In this document: piece after piece, positions 1 to 8,186 of the stretch
Layout of the letters: every line of letters starts with the position of its first letter
Numbering within the stretch: position 1 is the stretch's first letter
Origin: JBKECY01 sp047975025
Lineage (GTDB): Bacteria; Bacillota; Clostridia; Lachnospirales; Lachnospiraceae
DNA length: 52,939 nucleotides
Direction of reading: 5' to 3'
Assembly: GCA_047975025.1 (NCBI GenBank)
Contig: JBKECY010000014.1
Coordinates: forward strand, 1-52,939
Notes under the pieces: generated by a model
What the model saw: the letters and a program-made list of their open reading frames with translations, nothing else
What the model was told of the DNA's origin: nothing
Databases searched by the model: none
Translations under genes and position numbers: made by a program

Positions 1-118
1 CCGCCCTTGAACAATCCACCAAGAAATGTTACGATGTCGTCAAGCTGATAAGGATTTACCCTACCGGATACCGGTCATTACTAACATTGCGACTGGTACA
101 AAAATCGGGGGCAGGTCA
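1..118 (-). mobile_element. Left copy of the 118-bp terminal inverted repeat; putative IS end
   Basis: Bases 1-118 equal the reverse complement of 52821-52938 without a mismatch, and identity stops at 119 (C here, G in the other copy). Read outward from the tip at 118 the element starts TGACCTGCCCCCGATTTTTG. A TG...CA end with a run of C close behind resembles termini of IS3-family (IS150-like) elements as I remember them; this match is from memory. The repeat abuts the interior of an ABC ATPase gene, and its base triplet 116-118 supplies the premature stop. A short frame at 1-48 ends in TGA and might be the tail of a transposase, but it is too short to identify. Alternatives are an inverted duplication or an assembly overlap. 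Confidence 0.6.
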
Positions 119-961
119 CAGCACAATTTCAGTTCTAACATTTTCGTATTTTATCCTCAATAGTTCAGGTGCCTTTTCAACTTTCAAATATTCATCGGGA
201 TCCATCAATTCCATCGATTCCATTTTACGTCCCAGCATATCTTCAATTATTTCTTCATCACTCTTTTCGGACATTAAGGCTCCTTCAACAACCGCCACTC
301 CGTCACGAAAGATTGTAATTCTGTCTGCTATATCTCTTAACTCATCCATCTTATGAGAAACAAAGATGACCCCAATACCTTGTTGGCATAAACGTCTAAT
401 AACATTAAACAATTGCTGTGTTTCATTAAAGTTTAATGAAGATGTTGGTTCATCAAGTAAAATAATCTTAGCATCCAAACTAAGCGCACGGGCCAATTCA
501 ACCATTTGCTTTTGATCTGCTCGCAGGTTTTCCACGGTATCTTCTGGCTTAAGTTCTTTTCCAGCATCTCCCAACAGTTCAAGTGCTCTTCGCGCATTGT
601 CATATGCGCTCTTCCATTTAAAAATACTGCTACTATGCACTTCATCTCGTATCAAAGCTATATTCTCCGCAATTGAAAGGTGTGGAATTAGAGATAATTC
701 TTGATATACAACTGCAATCCCTTTCTGCATTGCATCACGTGGAGTCTTAAATACTATTTCTTCACCTTTATAAATGATTTTTCCGCCATCTGCCTTTTTC
801 GATCCAGCAATAATCCCAATTATAGTAGATTTTCCAGCTCCGTTTCCTCCCATTAGTGCATGTACTTCCCCTAGTTGTATCTTGAGATTTGCATTATTTA
901 ATGCTTTAGTTCCGCCATATATTTTCACGATATCCTTCATTTCCAAAATAGGAGCATTCAT
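116..961 (-). pseudogene. Sugar ABC transporter ATP-binding protein (RbsA/MglA type), truncated at the repeat
   Basis: This is the N-terminal half of a ribose/galactose-type ABC ATPase, which normally has two nucleotide-binding domains in about 500 residues. Only 281 codons remain. Visible are Walker A GGNGAGKST (about residues 38-46), the Q-loop region VVYQELSLIP, a weak signature LRADQKQMVELARAL and Walker B ILLDEPTSS with the switch His in VSHKMDEL. The second domain should start near residue 265, but the frame runs into the terminal repeat at 119/118 and stops on a TGA that belongs to the repeat. It lies 57 bp downstream of a periplasmic-type sugar-binding lipoprotein gene on the same strand, so it is the ATPase of that importer; no permease is present in the window. 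Local base composition is AT-rich. The gene is probably non-functional if the junction is real. Confidence 0.85.
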
Positions 962-1018
962 TCTGCGTTTCTCCTTTCATAAGAGGCCAACTAAATGTAG
1001 CAGCTCATTAGATAGCCT

Positions 1019-2053
1019 TTAATAGCTCCCAGCTGATGCGGGGTAAACTAGCTTTAATATATCTTGAATCTCCTGAGTATCAATATTCTCAGTTGTTACC
1101 AATGGTTCGGGTGTTTTTACAATCTTCTCAACAACTTCTTCTCCATTTAACGACTTAATTAATTCTTCCGTAGCAACAATCCCTTGCCCTACTGCCTCTT
1201 GCACAACTATCCCTGCAATTTTTCCCTCTCTAACCAATGCAATTGATTCTGGACTCCCATCGGAAGATACCACAGCAATCTTTCCCTCCTGCCCTGCTGT
1301 TTCAAGTGCTGTAACTGCACCTGTTCCTGCCTGTTCATACATGCAATAAATGCCTGTAATATCAGGATTTGCTGTAAGCAAATCATTAACTAAACTAACT
1401 GCTTCAGATACTGTTAAATTTTCACATTGAATAGTTTGCATGATTTCAGCCCCTGACTCTTCAACTGCTTTTTCTAGACCAGTCATCTTATTTTGAGCAT
1501 TTGTCCTATCCATTGGAAGAGCAATTACCCCAATTTTTTTACTACCTAATTCGCTTGCTTTTTCGATCAGATATTTACCTGCATCATAACCGGATGTTTC
1601 GTCATCAGCAGAGGCAAAGCAAGTATAATTATCAACTCCGTCTTCAGTCCCAATTGCAGCAATCGCACATGGAATCCCTGCCTCTTCACAAGCGTCTAAT
1701 ACAGCAGGACAACTAGTTGAACTAACAGGACTTAAAATAATACCGGAAGCACCATTCGTAATTGCTGTCTGTGCATTCGTTGCCTGTTCTGTTGCTGAAT
1801 TTCCCGAATCATAAGTCACAACTTTATATCCAGCTTCCCCTGCTGCTTGCTTTACCCCATCTTCAACCCATTGCCAATATAAAATATCCATTGAGGGTGA
1901 TAAATAAACTAGTGTTTTATCATCGGCTTTTGAAGTTGTCTCATTACTTGATGTAGTAGTGCCCCCATTAGAACTCGAACTTGTACTACCGCATCCCATC
2001 ATCATTACAATTACACAAATACTTGTTGCTAAAACTACCATAATCCTTTTCAT
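1019..2053 (-). CDS. Sugar ABC transporter substrate-binding lipoprotein (Peripla_BP_4 / RbsB-like)
   Basis: The 344-residue protein starts with a lipoprotein signal whose lipobox ends MMMGC, with Cys21 as the lipidated residue, followed by a Ser/Thr/Gly/Asn-rich linker to about residue 45. The body has the layout of ribose/galactose-type binding proteins: an opening LVYLSPSMDILYW strand, a TNGASGIILSPVSS segment, and IGVIALPMDRTNAQNKMTGLEKAV in the second lobe region. It would sit on the outer face of the membrane and deliver a sugar to the ABC importer whose ATPase gene follows downstream. The start is ATG with an AGGAG-type site just upstream (AAAAAGGAG). The ligand cannot be read from sequence. 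Base composition is more AT-rich than the central part of the window. Confidence 0.88.
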   Translation of the reverse strand: MKRIMVVLATSICVIVMMMGCGSTSSSSNGGTTTSSNETTSKADDKTLVYLSPSMDILYWQWVEDGVKQAAGEAGYKVVTYDSGNSATEQATNAQTAITNGASGIILSPVSSTSCPAVLDACEEAGIPCAIAAIGTEDGVDNYTCFASADDETSGYDAGKYLIEKASELGSKKIGVIALPMDRTNAQNKMTGLEKAVEESGAEIMQTIQCENLTVSEAVSLVNDLLTANPDITGIYCMYEQAGTGAVTALETAGQEGKIAVVSSDGSPESIALVREGKIAGIVVQEAVGQGIVATEELIKSLNGEEVVEKIVKTPEPLVTTENIDTQEIQDILKLVYPASAGSY

Positions 2054-2264
2054 TCGCTTTTCTCCTTTTTGAATATCCTAACATCCTACGTACTATGTTT
2101 GTATTCAGATATTATCATACCTTTTTGCCATTTACAAGCAACTTTGTCATTTTCTACACTTTATATATAAATTAATTATATTATTTGTCTGTTTACACCT
2201 TTACATTTTTTTTCGCTCTATCAAATTATATATTCTTCACTTTTATTTGTCCTTTTGTTCTCAA

Positions 2265-2294
2265 TAAATAGCAATATGCATATTTTTTGTCAAA
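2265..2294 (-). promoter_or_regulatory. Predicted sigma-A promoter for the sugar ABC genes
   Basis: On the minus strand there is a -35 TTGACA (2289-2294), an 18-bp spacer and a -10 TATTTA (2265-2270). A transcript from here would have a leader of roughly 200 nt before the lipoprotein start at 2053. The rest of 2054-2313 is AT-rich and shows nothing else I can name. Confidence 0.45.
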
Positions 2295-2313
2295 GACCAA
2301 AGAAAATATTTAT

Positions 2314-2398
2314 TAATATAAAAGACCGACCTCCCAATCGTTAGATTTTTGGTCTAACTTTGGGGAGGTCGGTTCAAAATTTGGGGTCTTTTATATTA
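2314..2398. terminator. Nested inverted repeats, terminator of the rpsF-ssb-rpsR operon
   Basis: Three nested pairings are present. A 14-bp outer pair is perfect (2314-2327 with 2385-2398). An 11-bp G+C-rich pair (2325-2335 with 2363-2373) overlaps it by three bases. A 6-bp inner pair is GTTAGA/TCTAAC. On the minus strand the G+C stem is followed by CTTTTATAT, a rho-independent terminator directly after the rpsR stop codon. The outer arm contains that U-tract, so the outer pair and the terminator stem compete. It could terminate in either direction. Confidence 0.75.
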
Positions 2399-2399
2399 T

Positions 2400-2663
2400 T
2401 TAGTCTTGAACATATGGCATGATTGCGATATGTCTAGCTCTCTTCACTGCTACTGTAACAGCTCTTTGATGCTTTGCACAATTTCCGGTGACTCTTCTGG
2501 GAAGGATCTTTCCTCTCTCAGAAATGAATCTCTTCAATTTATTAACATCTTTATAGCTGATTTCATTCTGTTCTTTACCACAGAATACGCATACTTTTTT
2601 TCTTCTATTGCCAGGTCTCTTCCGAAATGGAGAGTCTGATCTTCCTGCTTTATCATAAGCCAT
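2400..2663 (-). CDS. rpsR: 30S ribosomal protein S18
   Basis: The 87-residue product matches S18 in length and in its motifs: KVCVFCGKE near the N-terminus, YKDVNKLKRFISERGKILPR in the middle and the C-terminal RAVTVAVKRARHIAI. S18 binds 16S rRNA together with S6 in the platform of the small subunit. The Cys pair CVFC with a later Cys and His (NCAKH) suggests the zinc-binding form. It is the last gene of rpsF-ssb-rpsR, 36 bp after ssb, and is followed at once by a strong terminator. The ATG is preceded by AAAGGAG. Confidence 0.97.
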   Translation of the reverse strand: MAYDKAGRSDSPFRKRPGNRRKKVCVFCGKEQNEISYKDVNKLKRFISERGKILPRRVTGNCAKHQRAVTVAVKRARHIAIMPYVQD

Positions 2664-2699
2664 GTTATTTTCTCCTTTACATTCAATTCATTTAATTCG

Positions 2700-3143
2700 T
2701 TAATTAAATGGAAGTTCCTCATCGATTCCATCCGGGATATTCATAAACCCGTCTGCAGAAGTAGATTCAACGGAAGGCGCTTTAGACGGCATACCCTGCT
2801 GAGATGTGTATGAGTCTCCTGCGGCTTTGCTCTCTGCAAATTCCTGATCCTCTACAACAACCTCGGTTGTATATACCTTCTGTCCTTCTTTATTTGTATA
2901 ACTTCCGGTCTGAATACGTCCTGATACAGCCACCTTAATACCCTGGCGGAAATATTTTTCAGCGAATTCAGCAGATTTGCCAAATACAACGCATTGAATA
3001 AAATCTGCGGTCGGCTCACCGTTACGCTTGAAGCGTCTGTCGACAGCCAGTGTATAGCGGGCAATTGCCAGCGCATTGTCACCTGCAGCATATCTAACTT
3101 CCGGATCTCTGGTCAAACGTCCCATTAATATAGCTTTATTCAT
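2700..3143 (-). CDS. ssb: Single-stranded DNA-binding protein
   Basis: The 147-residue protein begins MNKAILMGRLTRDPEVR, the classical start of SSB, and has an OB-fold over about residues 1-105. A Gln/Ser-rich linker leads to the acidic tip DEELPFN, which recruits repair and replication enzymes. It coats single-stranded DNA as a tetramer. I chose the ATG at 3143 rather than an upstream in-frame codon because it has AGAGGTG seven bases before it and matches the family start. The position between rpsF and rpsR is the usual Firmicutes arrangement and implies co-transcription with the ribosomal genes. Confidence 0.97.
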   Translation of the reverse strand: MNKAILMGRLTRDPEVRYAAGDNALAIARYTLAVDRRFKRNGEPTADFIQCVVFGKSAEFAEKYFRQGIKVAVSGRIQTGSYTNKEGQKVYTTEVVVEDQEFAESKAAGDSYTSQQGMPSKAPSVESTSADGFMNIPDGIDEELPFN

Positions 3144-3218
3144 TCTACACCTCTTTCTATAAAACACACTAGTATATAATCAAAGTGGTGTTTCTACGTA
3201 AGTTGCACAGGAATCTAC

Positions 3219-3506
3219 CTAAGCAGCTTCATTGACAATTAAGAATCTGAGTACATTATCTAGAATGCGGATACGGCCTTCAATCTCTTCCGGTGCAGCA
3301 GCATCTGCATCAAAATGGATAAAGTAATAGAAGCCTTCATGCATCTTCTGAATTTCGTAAGCAAGTCTCTTCTTACCCCATTCTTCAACATCAGTAATGG
3401 TTCCACCGAAACGGGTAACATATTCCTTAACCTGCTCGAGGGCAGCAAGGCGTACGTCGTCTTCCACTTTGGCATTCAAAACTAAAGTCAGTTCATACTT
3501 GTTCAT
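3219..3506 (-). CDS. rpsF: 30S ribosomal protein S6
   Basis: This 95-residue protein starts MNKYELTLVLNAKVEDD and contains WGKKRLAYEIQKMHEGFYYF, both typical of S6, and is the usual length for Firmicutes. S6 pairs with S18 on the 30S platform. It is the first gene of the operon, preceded by AAGGAGG and a predicted promoter about 75 bp upstream. The S6:S18 pair often represses its own operon by binding the leader; I could not recognise that RNA motif here with confidence. Confidence 0.96.
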   Translation of the reverse strand: MNKYELTLVLNAKVEDDVRLAALEQVKEYVTRFGGTITDVEEWGKKRLAYEIQKMHEGFYYFIHFDADAAAPEEIEGRIRILDNVLRFLIVNEAA

Positions 3507-3580
3507 TTGTTTCCTCCTTTTGGTCTCTGGCCCCCTATCATCTTCGTAAGGAGCAAGGATATTTTATATCGCGAATATAT

Positions 3581-3609
3581 ATATTACCATACACTTCATC
3601 TAAAGTAAA
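3581..3609 (-). promoter_or_regulatory. Predicted promoter of rpsF-ssb-rpsR
   Basis: On the minus strand there is a -35 TTTACT (3604-3609), a 17-bp spacer and a -10 TAATAT (3581-3586), giving a leader of about 70 nt. Upstream, an imperfect inverted repeat (TCATCTA at 3596-3602, TAGATGA at 3638-3644) spans the stretch after the ROK gene and overlaps the -35 region. Confidence 0.5.
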
Positions 3610-3682
3610 GAGATTTTCTGTTCTATTTTACTTGATATAGATGAAACTACATTGGGCCTTACCGGCACTGCTCCACCTTTTA

Positions 3683-4801
3683 TTATATATTTTTCAAAAA
3701 ATCCTCCACAAAAAAGAGCGCCCCGCCTGTCGCAACAGATTCCAGCTCATTTTTACAGGGTATCAGGTAACTGCTTGCCGCCTCTCCAAATGGGTTTATT
3801 ACATCTACTTTCTGACATAATACATCCATATAGTCCCTGATATAAGCTCCGATGTAACCTCCGATAATCACTGTACTCCCAAACATGACACGTATATCAT
3901 TGATCGCTGCTGCCAGATGATTCAGGTATTCATCCCATAGGGTCTGCATCTGTTCATCCCCCTCCTGCAGCTGACAAAAGAACAGCCCCAGATCACAGTC
4001 CGTATGACGCGAAAGCACTTCCGTATTGCAATAGCTGTCCAGGCATCCTTTCTGCCCACAGTAACACTGCTTACCACCGGGTACCAGATTAATATGACCG
4101 ATTTCTCCACTATACAGCCCATCTCCCATATAAACCTTGCCATTCATCAGAATCGAACCTCCCACACTGGCGCACAGGCTGATATAAAATGCGGAGCGGA
4201 TGTCCGAAGACATCCAAATCTCCGAAAATCCTGATGCATATGAATCATGGATGAGTTTCGCCGGATAGGGAATATATCTGGCGAACTCCTCACAATCCAT
4301 TCCTTCATTATCAATGACGCGCCCCTGCACGACACATCCTCGATCGTGGTCGATGATACCGGGGACACAGATTCCTACCCCCAGAATCTTCGCCCGATCC
4401 AGTTGTACGCTGTCTATCGTCGTTTCGACCATCTCTCCCAGTAATTTCAGATACGACTCATCGCGCCGATAGTCACGCCGTTTGTAGATATATTTTAGTA
4501 CCGTCCCCTGCAAATCGAGAATTACACTTTTAATATGATGCTTCGTAATGTCCAACCCGATTGCGACACGAGCGTCCGCCGTATAAGAATAGGCGATTGG
4601 ATTTCTGCCCCCGGTTTTGGTAGCTACTTTAGAATCAGAACGAATCAAACCCTGCTCTTGCAGATATTCCAGATTCTTACTCACTGTGGGCAGACTTAGC
4701 TTCAATGCGTATGCGATTTCCTGCTTGGTTGCCACCTGCTTATTGCGAATATAAGAATAAATTTTGTTTCGGTTGTTTTGCTTAATGTCAAAGATATTCA
4801 T
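3683..4801 (-). CDS. ROK-family transcriptional repressor (XylR/NagC type)
   Basis: The 372-residue protein has an N-terminal winged helix (about residues 1-60; VATKQEIAYALKLSLPTVSK) and a ROK sugar-kinase-like domain. The zinc motif CYCGQKGCLDSYC and the preceding GEIGHINL are clear. The ATP-site Gly-rich signature is degraded (LDITKHHIKSVIL instead of DxGGTK), which fits a repressor that senses sugar without phosphorylating it. It lies 34 bp after araB on the same strand, so it is probably co-transcribed and controls that gene, perhaps through the direct repeats at the araB promoter. I prefer ATG 4801 (GGAG nine bases upstream) over GTG 4813, which has no ribosome site. Confidence 0.85.
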   Translation of the reverse strand: MNIFDIKQNNRNKIYSYIRNKQVATKQEIAYALKLSLPTVSKNLEYLQEQGLIRSDSKVATKTGGRNPIAYSYTADARVAIGLDITKHHIKSVILDLQGTVLKYIYKRRDYRRDESYLKLLGEMVETTIDSVQLDRAKILGVGICVPGIIDHDRGCVVQGRVIDNEGMDCEEFARYIPYPAKLIHDSYASGFSEIWMSSDIRSAFYISLCASVGGSILMNGKVYMGDGLYSGEIGHINLVPGGKQCYCGQKGCLDSYCNTEVLSRHTDCDLGLFFCQLQEGDEQMQTLWDEYLNHLAAAINDIRVMFGSTVIIGGYIGAYIRDYMDVLCQKVDVINPFGEAASSYLIPCKNELESVATGGALFFVEDFLKNI

Positions 4802-4835
4802 TCCACGCTCCACTATCTGTACTGCCTGCTGCCTC

Positions 4836-6494
4836 TTACTGTCTGCGAAGCTTTTTCAGTCGTTTCATGACATCGTTTCCACCTTTTCCGAAATAATCAT
4901 GAAGAATTTTGTATTCTTTGTACAACTCATTATAGATTGCAACGTTTTCCGGAATCGGCCGATACATCTTGTCCTGCAGACGTGACATCTTCTCAGAAGC
5001 TTCTTCGATTGTATCGTACCCACCATGTTCACTGCCTGCTGCAACAGCACCAAAGAGCGCTGCCCCGAGTGCCGGTGCCTGTGCTGATGCGGAAATCCGA
5101 ATCTCACGATTTGAGATATCGGCATAAATCTGCATCATCATTTCGTTCTTTCTCGATATGCCGCCAGCTGCATACAACTCCTCAATTGGCACACCGCCTT
5201 CCTCAAATGCTTCTATAATTACACGGGTTCCAAACGCAGTTGCCTCAATTAAGGCACGATAGATTTCCTCCGGTTTGGTCAGTAATGTACATCCCACAAT
5301 CATACCTGAGAGGTCTGCATCGGTCAGGATACTCCGATTTCCATTCCACCAGTCCAGTGCTATCAGACCGCTTTGTGCCGGCTTTAGCAAGGACGCTTTT
5401 TCCGTAAGCAGCTGATGAATTCCAATTCCTTTTGTTTTGGCCTCTTCCTCATATGCCGCCGGTACTGCATTACGCACCAGCCAGTCAAAGTGATCACCAA
5501 CGCAGGCCTGACCGGCTTCATACGCAAAGTAGCCCGGAATGACCCCATCTTCTACGACACCGCCGACACCCGGGATGAATTTTTCTTCTCTTCCCATCAT
5601 AATATGGCACGTTGATGTTCCCATAATCATCAGCATCTTGCCCGGTTCCGTAATACGTACGGATGGCAACGCCACATGGGCATCAATATTGGCAACCGCT
5701 ACGGCTGTCCCCGGCAAAAGTCCTGTCAGCTGCGCTGCCTCCTGTGTCAGATAGCCAGCGGTGTCTGTTGTCGCATAGATATCTCTGCTTAGTTTTTCGT
5801 CTACAAAATGCTCCATACGAGGATCGAGTGCTTTAAAAAAGGCATCTTCAGGATAGCCGTCTTTCTTAGACCAGACTGCTTTATACCCCGCCTGACAAAG
5901 ACTTCTCTTCTCCTCGCCGGTCAATTGCAGCACAATCCAGTCACCGCCCTCCATCAGTCGGTCCATTGCCTGATACACCGCTTCATCCTCATGCAGGATC
6001 TGCATGGCTTTCGGCACCACCCACTCAGAAGACATACGTCCTCCATAGCGTTTAATAAATTCTTCGCCTCTTTTGGCAACGACTTCATTGAAACGGTCAG
6101 CTTCATACTGCGCCGCATGATGTTTCCAAAGCTTTGGGTATGCATGTGGGCGGTCTGCAAATGCCGCATCGAAGCACAGCGGCTCCCCCTTTTCATCAAT
6201 AGGAAGGACGGTACATGATGTGAAATCAACACCAATTCCAATCACATCTTCTTTGTCAACTCCTGCTTCTTTAAGTACATCCGGGATGATTTTCAGGACA
6301 TCCAGATAATCCTGCGGATGCTGCAGTGCCGTTTCCGGTGCCAGTTTTGTCTTCTGATCCGGCAATACCCGATCCATCACAGCATGGGCATAGACAGATT
6401 CACGACAGATAACTTCTTCTCCGTTTTCGACTTTTGCTAAAAGAACTCTTCCTGAAAGACTACCATAATCAATTCCAATCGAATATTTGCTCAT
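4836..6494 (-). CDS. araB: L-ribulokinase
   Basis: This FGGY-family kinase of 552 residues phosphorylates L-ribulose to L-ribulose 5-phosphate in arabinose catabolism. Visible are the N-terminal phosphate loop IDYGSLSGR, VGVDFTSCTVLP, the AraB-typical GGDWIVLQLTGEE, MGTSTCHIMMG and CVGDHFDWLVRNAVP, and AAGGISRKN in the C-terminal domain. Length fits AraB (about 550). The ATG at 6494 follows AAGGAG by six bases; an upstream in-frame start would add 14 residues not found in the family. No araA (isomerase) or araD (epimerase) is in the window, so the rest of the pathway must be elsewhere. Transcribed from a near-perfect promoter, with the ROK regulator gene next. Confidence 0.92.
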   Translation of the reverse strand: MSKYSIGIDYGSLSGRVLLAKVENGEEVICRESVYAHAVMDRVLPDQKTKLAPETALQHPQDYLDVLKIIPDVLKEAGVDKEDVIGIGVDFTSCTVLPIDEKGEPLCFDAAFADRPHAYPKLWKHHAAQYEADRFNEVVAKRGEEFIKRYGGRMSSEWVVPKAMQILHEDEAVYQAMDRLMEGGDWIVLQLTGEEKRSLCQAGYKAVWSKKDGYPEDAFFKALDPRMEHFVDEKLSRDIYATTDTAGYLTQEAAQLTGLLPGTAVAVANIDAHVALPSVRITEPGKMLMIMGTSTCHIMMGREEKFIPGVGGVVEDGVIPGYFAYEAGQACVGDHFDWLVRNAVPAAYEEEAKTKGIGIHQLLTEKASLLKPAQSGLIALDWWNGNRSILTDADLSGMIVGCTLLTKPEEIYRALIEATAFGTRVIIEAFEEGGVPIEELYAAGGISRKNEMMMQIYADISNREIRISASAQAPALGAALFGAVAAGSEHGGYDTIEEASEKMSRLQDKMYRPIPENVAIYNELYKEYKILHDYFGKGGNDVMKRLKKLRRQ

Positions 6495-6551
6495 TTTGCT
6501 TCTCCTTATGTGTGTGCCGGCCGTCTCTGGATTCATAAGAAAACAGCCTTA

Positions 6552-6575
6552 GTTTTGTAAATGTGTTTTGTAAAT
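6552..6575 (-). promoter_or_regulatory. Direct-repeat operator candidate downstream of the araB promoter
   Basis: The 11-mer GTTTTGTAAAT (plus strand) occurs at 6552-6562 and again at 6565-6575, a 13-bp period. On the minus strand it covers the predicted transcription start and first transcribed bases of araB, which is where a repressor would block. The adjacent ROK protein is the natural candidate. This is inference from position. Confidence 0.45.
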
Positions 6576-6584
6576 CTAATTCAA

Positions 6585-6613
6585 ATTATATACGTACTCA
6601 CCGTAGCTGTCAA
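6585..6613 (-). promoter_or_regulatory. Consensus sigma-A promoter of araB
   Basis: On the minus strand there is a TTGACA -35 (6608-6613), a 17-bp spacer and a TATAAT -10 (6585-6590), a perfect match to the consensus. Such a strong promoter would be expected to need tight repression. The start site would be near 6578 and the leader about 85 nt. Confidence 0.8.
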
Positions 6614-6737
6614 TTGATTTTTGGACTTTTCCCCCTTGCCAATACTGCCCTTTGGCAAATGGCAATTTCACCAATTTTCGCGTGTGATTTTCGTGTAATA
6701 ATCAAGTGCAATCTTGTTTATTTCCTTGCTTGTTCTA

Positions 6738-6766
6738 TTGCTTTTTATAACTTTGTCTGCTATAAT
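6738..6766 (+). promoter_or_regulatory. Predicted promoter of nox
   Basis: There is a TTGCTT -35 (6738-6743), a 17-bp spacer and a TATAAT -10 (6761-6766) with an upstream TGC, making an extended -10. The leader to the ATG at 6840 is about 67 nt. Upstream long in-frame codons would extend nox by a spurious hydrophobic stretch that is really this promoter region. Confidence 0.7.
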
Positions 6767-6839
6767 TCAATTGTTTTTAATCTTAATCTTGATTTTAATA
6801 GTCAAGTATAAATCTTACCCAATTTCAGGAGGTGTACAT

Positions 6840-8171
6840 ATGAGTAAAATTGTCATTATCGGGACAAATCACGCCGGTATTGCGGCGGCCAACACAATTC
6901 TGGGAAGCTATCCGGAAAATGAAGTTGTTATGATTGATCGGAATTCAAACTTGAGCTATCTGGGATGTGGTACAGCACTCTGGGTAGGACGCCAGATTGA
7001 TTCCTATGAAGGTCTCTTTTATACAAAAAAAGAAGATTTTGAAGCCAAAGGTGCTAAAATTTTTGCAGAAACTAATGTAGATCGTATAGATTTCGAAGCC
7101 AAAGTGGTATATGCCACACAAAAAGACGGTACAACATTCGAAGAAAGCTATGATAAACTGATCCTTGCAACCGGCTCACTGCCAATCGCACCCGAGATTC
7201 CGGGAAAAGATTTGAAAAATGTCCAATTCCTGAAATTCTTCCAGGATGGTCAAAAAGCGGATATCGCACTGCAAGATCCCGCAGTAAAATCTGTGGCTGT
7301 CATCGGTGCAGGCTACATTGGTGTAGAAATTGCGGAAGCTGCACGCCGCCGCGGCAAAGAGGTTCATCTGTTTGATGCCGCGCCTTCCTGCCTTGCTAAT
7401 TACTATGATGAGTGGTTTACAAAGGATATGGATGAAGTACTGACTGATCATGGTATTGCCACACACTACGAAGAATTTGTGCAGGAATACAAGGGCACCG
7501 ATGCTGTTGAAGCTGTCGTTACGAACAAAGGGACATATCCGGCGGATCTTGTGTTTACTTCCGTAGGATTTACCGCAAATACTGAATTAGGCAAAGACGC
7601 TATTGAATTGTACAATGGCCGCGCTTACCTTGTGAACAAGCAGCAGCAGACGAGTCTTCCTGATGTCTATGCTATCGGTGACTGCGCTACTGTGTTCAGC
7701 AATGCACTGCAGGATACTGCTTATATTGCACTCGCTACCAATGCCGTCCGAAGCGGAATCGTCGCCGGGCACAATGTCTGCGGTACAGCCCTTGAGTCGA
7801 TTGGTGTACAGGGCTCTAATGGTATCTCGATCTATGGTTACAACATGGTATCTACCGGACTGAACTATACCAGTGCCCAAAAATGCGGAATTGATGCTGC
7901 TTATACTCAGTTCGAAGATCTGCAGCGTCCCGGCTTTATGAAAGAAAATTCCAACGTTAAAATACGTATTGTATATGATAAGACAACGCGCCGCGTACTT
8001 GGCGCCCAGATCGCTTCCTATGAAGATATCTCTATGGGTATCCATATGTTCTCCTTAGCGATCGAAGAGCAGGTTACGATTGACAAATTAAAACTTTTGG
8101 ATATCTTCTTCCTGCCACATTTCAATCAGCCATATAACTATATTACGATGGCGGCCCTCTCCGCCGAATAA
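6840..8171 (+). CDS. nox: NADH oxidase / CoA-disulfide reductase family flavoenzyme
   Basis: This 443-residue pyridine nucleotide-disulfide oxidoreductase has FAD-binding VIIGTNHAGIAAANTI at residues 5-20, a single redox Cys43 in SYLGCGTALWVG, the NAD(P)-binding VAVIGAGYIGVEIAEAA and the second FAD motif DVYAIGDCA. The single catalytic Cys and the whole layout match water-forming NADH oxidases and CoA-disulfide reductases. In an anaerobe such an enzyme removes O2 and regenerates NAD+ in the cytosol. The start at 6840 follows AGGAGGTG; the longer frame from 6714 is ruled out by the promoter and the lack of homology of the extra residues. It stands alone, divergent from araB, and ends at a bidirectional terminator. 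Confidence 0.9.
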   Translation: MSKIVIIGTNHAGIAAANTILGSYPENEVVMIDRNSNLSYLGCGTALWVGRQIDSYEGLFYTKKEDFEAKGAKIFAETNVDRIDFEAKVVYATQKDGTTFEESYDKLILATGSLPIAPEIPGKDLKNVQFLKFFQDGQKADIALQDPAVKSVAVIGAGYIGVEIAEAARRRGKEVHLFDAAPSCLANYYDEWFTKDMDEVLTDHGIATHYEEFVQEYKGTDAVEAVVTNKGTYPADLVFTSVGFTANTELGKDAIELYNGRAYLVNKQQQTSLPDVYAIGDCATVFSNALQDTAYIALATNAVRSGIVAGHNVCGTALESIGVQGSNGISIYGYNMVSTGLNYTSAQKCGIDAAYTQFEDLQRPGFMKENSNVKIRIVYDKTTRRVLGAQIASYEDISMGIHMFSLAIEEQVTIDKLKLLDIFFLPHFNQPYNYITMAALSAE

Positions 8172-8186
8172 CAGCTCACTTGTTTT

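Noticed and set aside
3..356. Plus-strand frame starting in the left repeat (MRLVQKSGAG...)
   Set aside because: It is the repeat frame running antisense into the ABC ATPase gene; Ser/Ile-rich shadow sequence with no family.
3507..3600. S6:S18-binding leader motif of rpsF
   Set aside because: I looked for the conserved hairpin with its CCG-type bulge but could not identify it reliably.
6541..6620. AraR-type operator upstream of araB
   Set aside because: Only a partial TACGTAC core is present inside the promoter spacer; the tandem GTTTTGTAAAT repeat is a better operator candidate.
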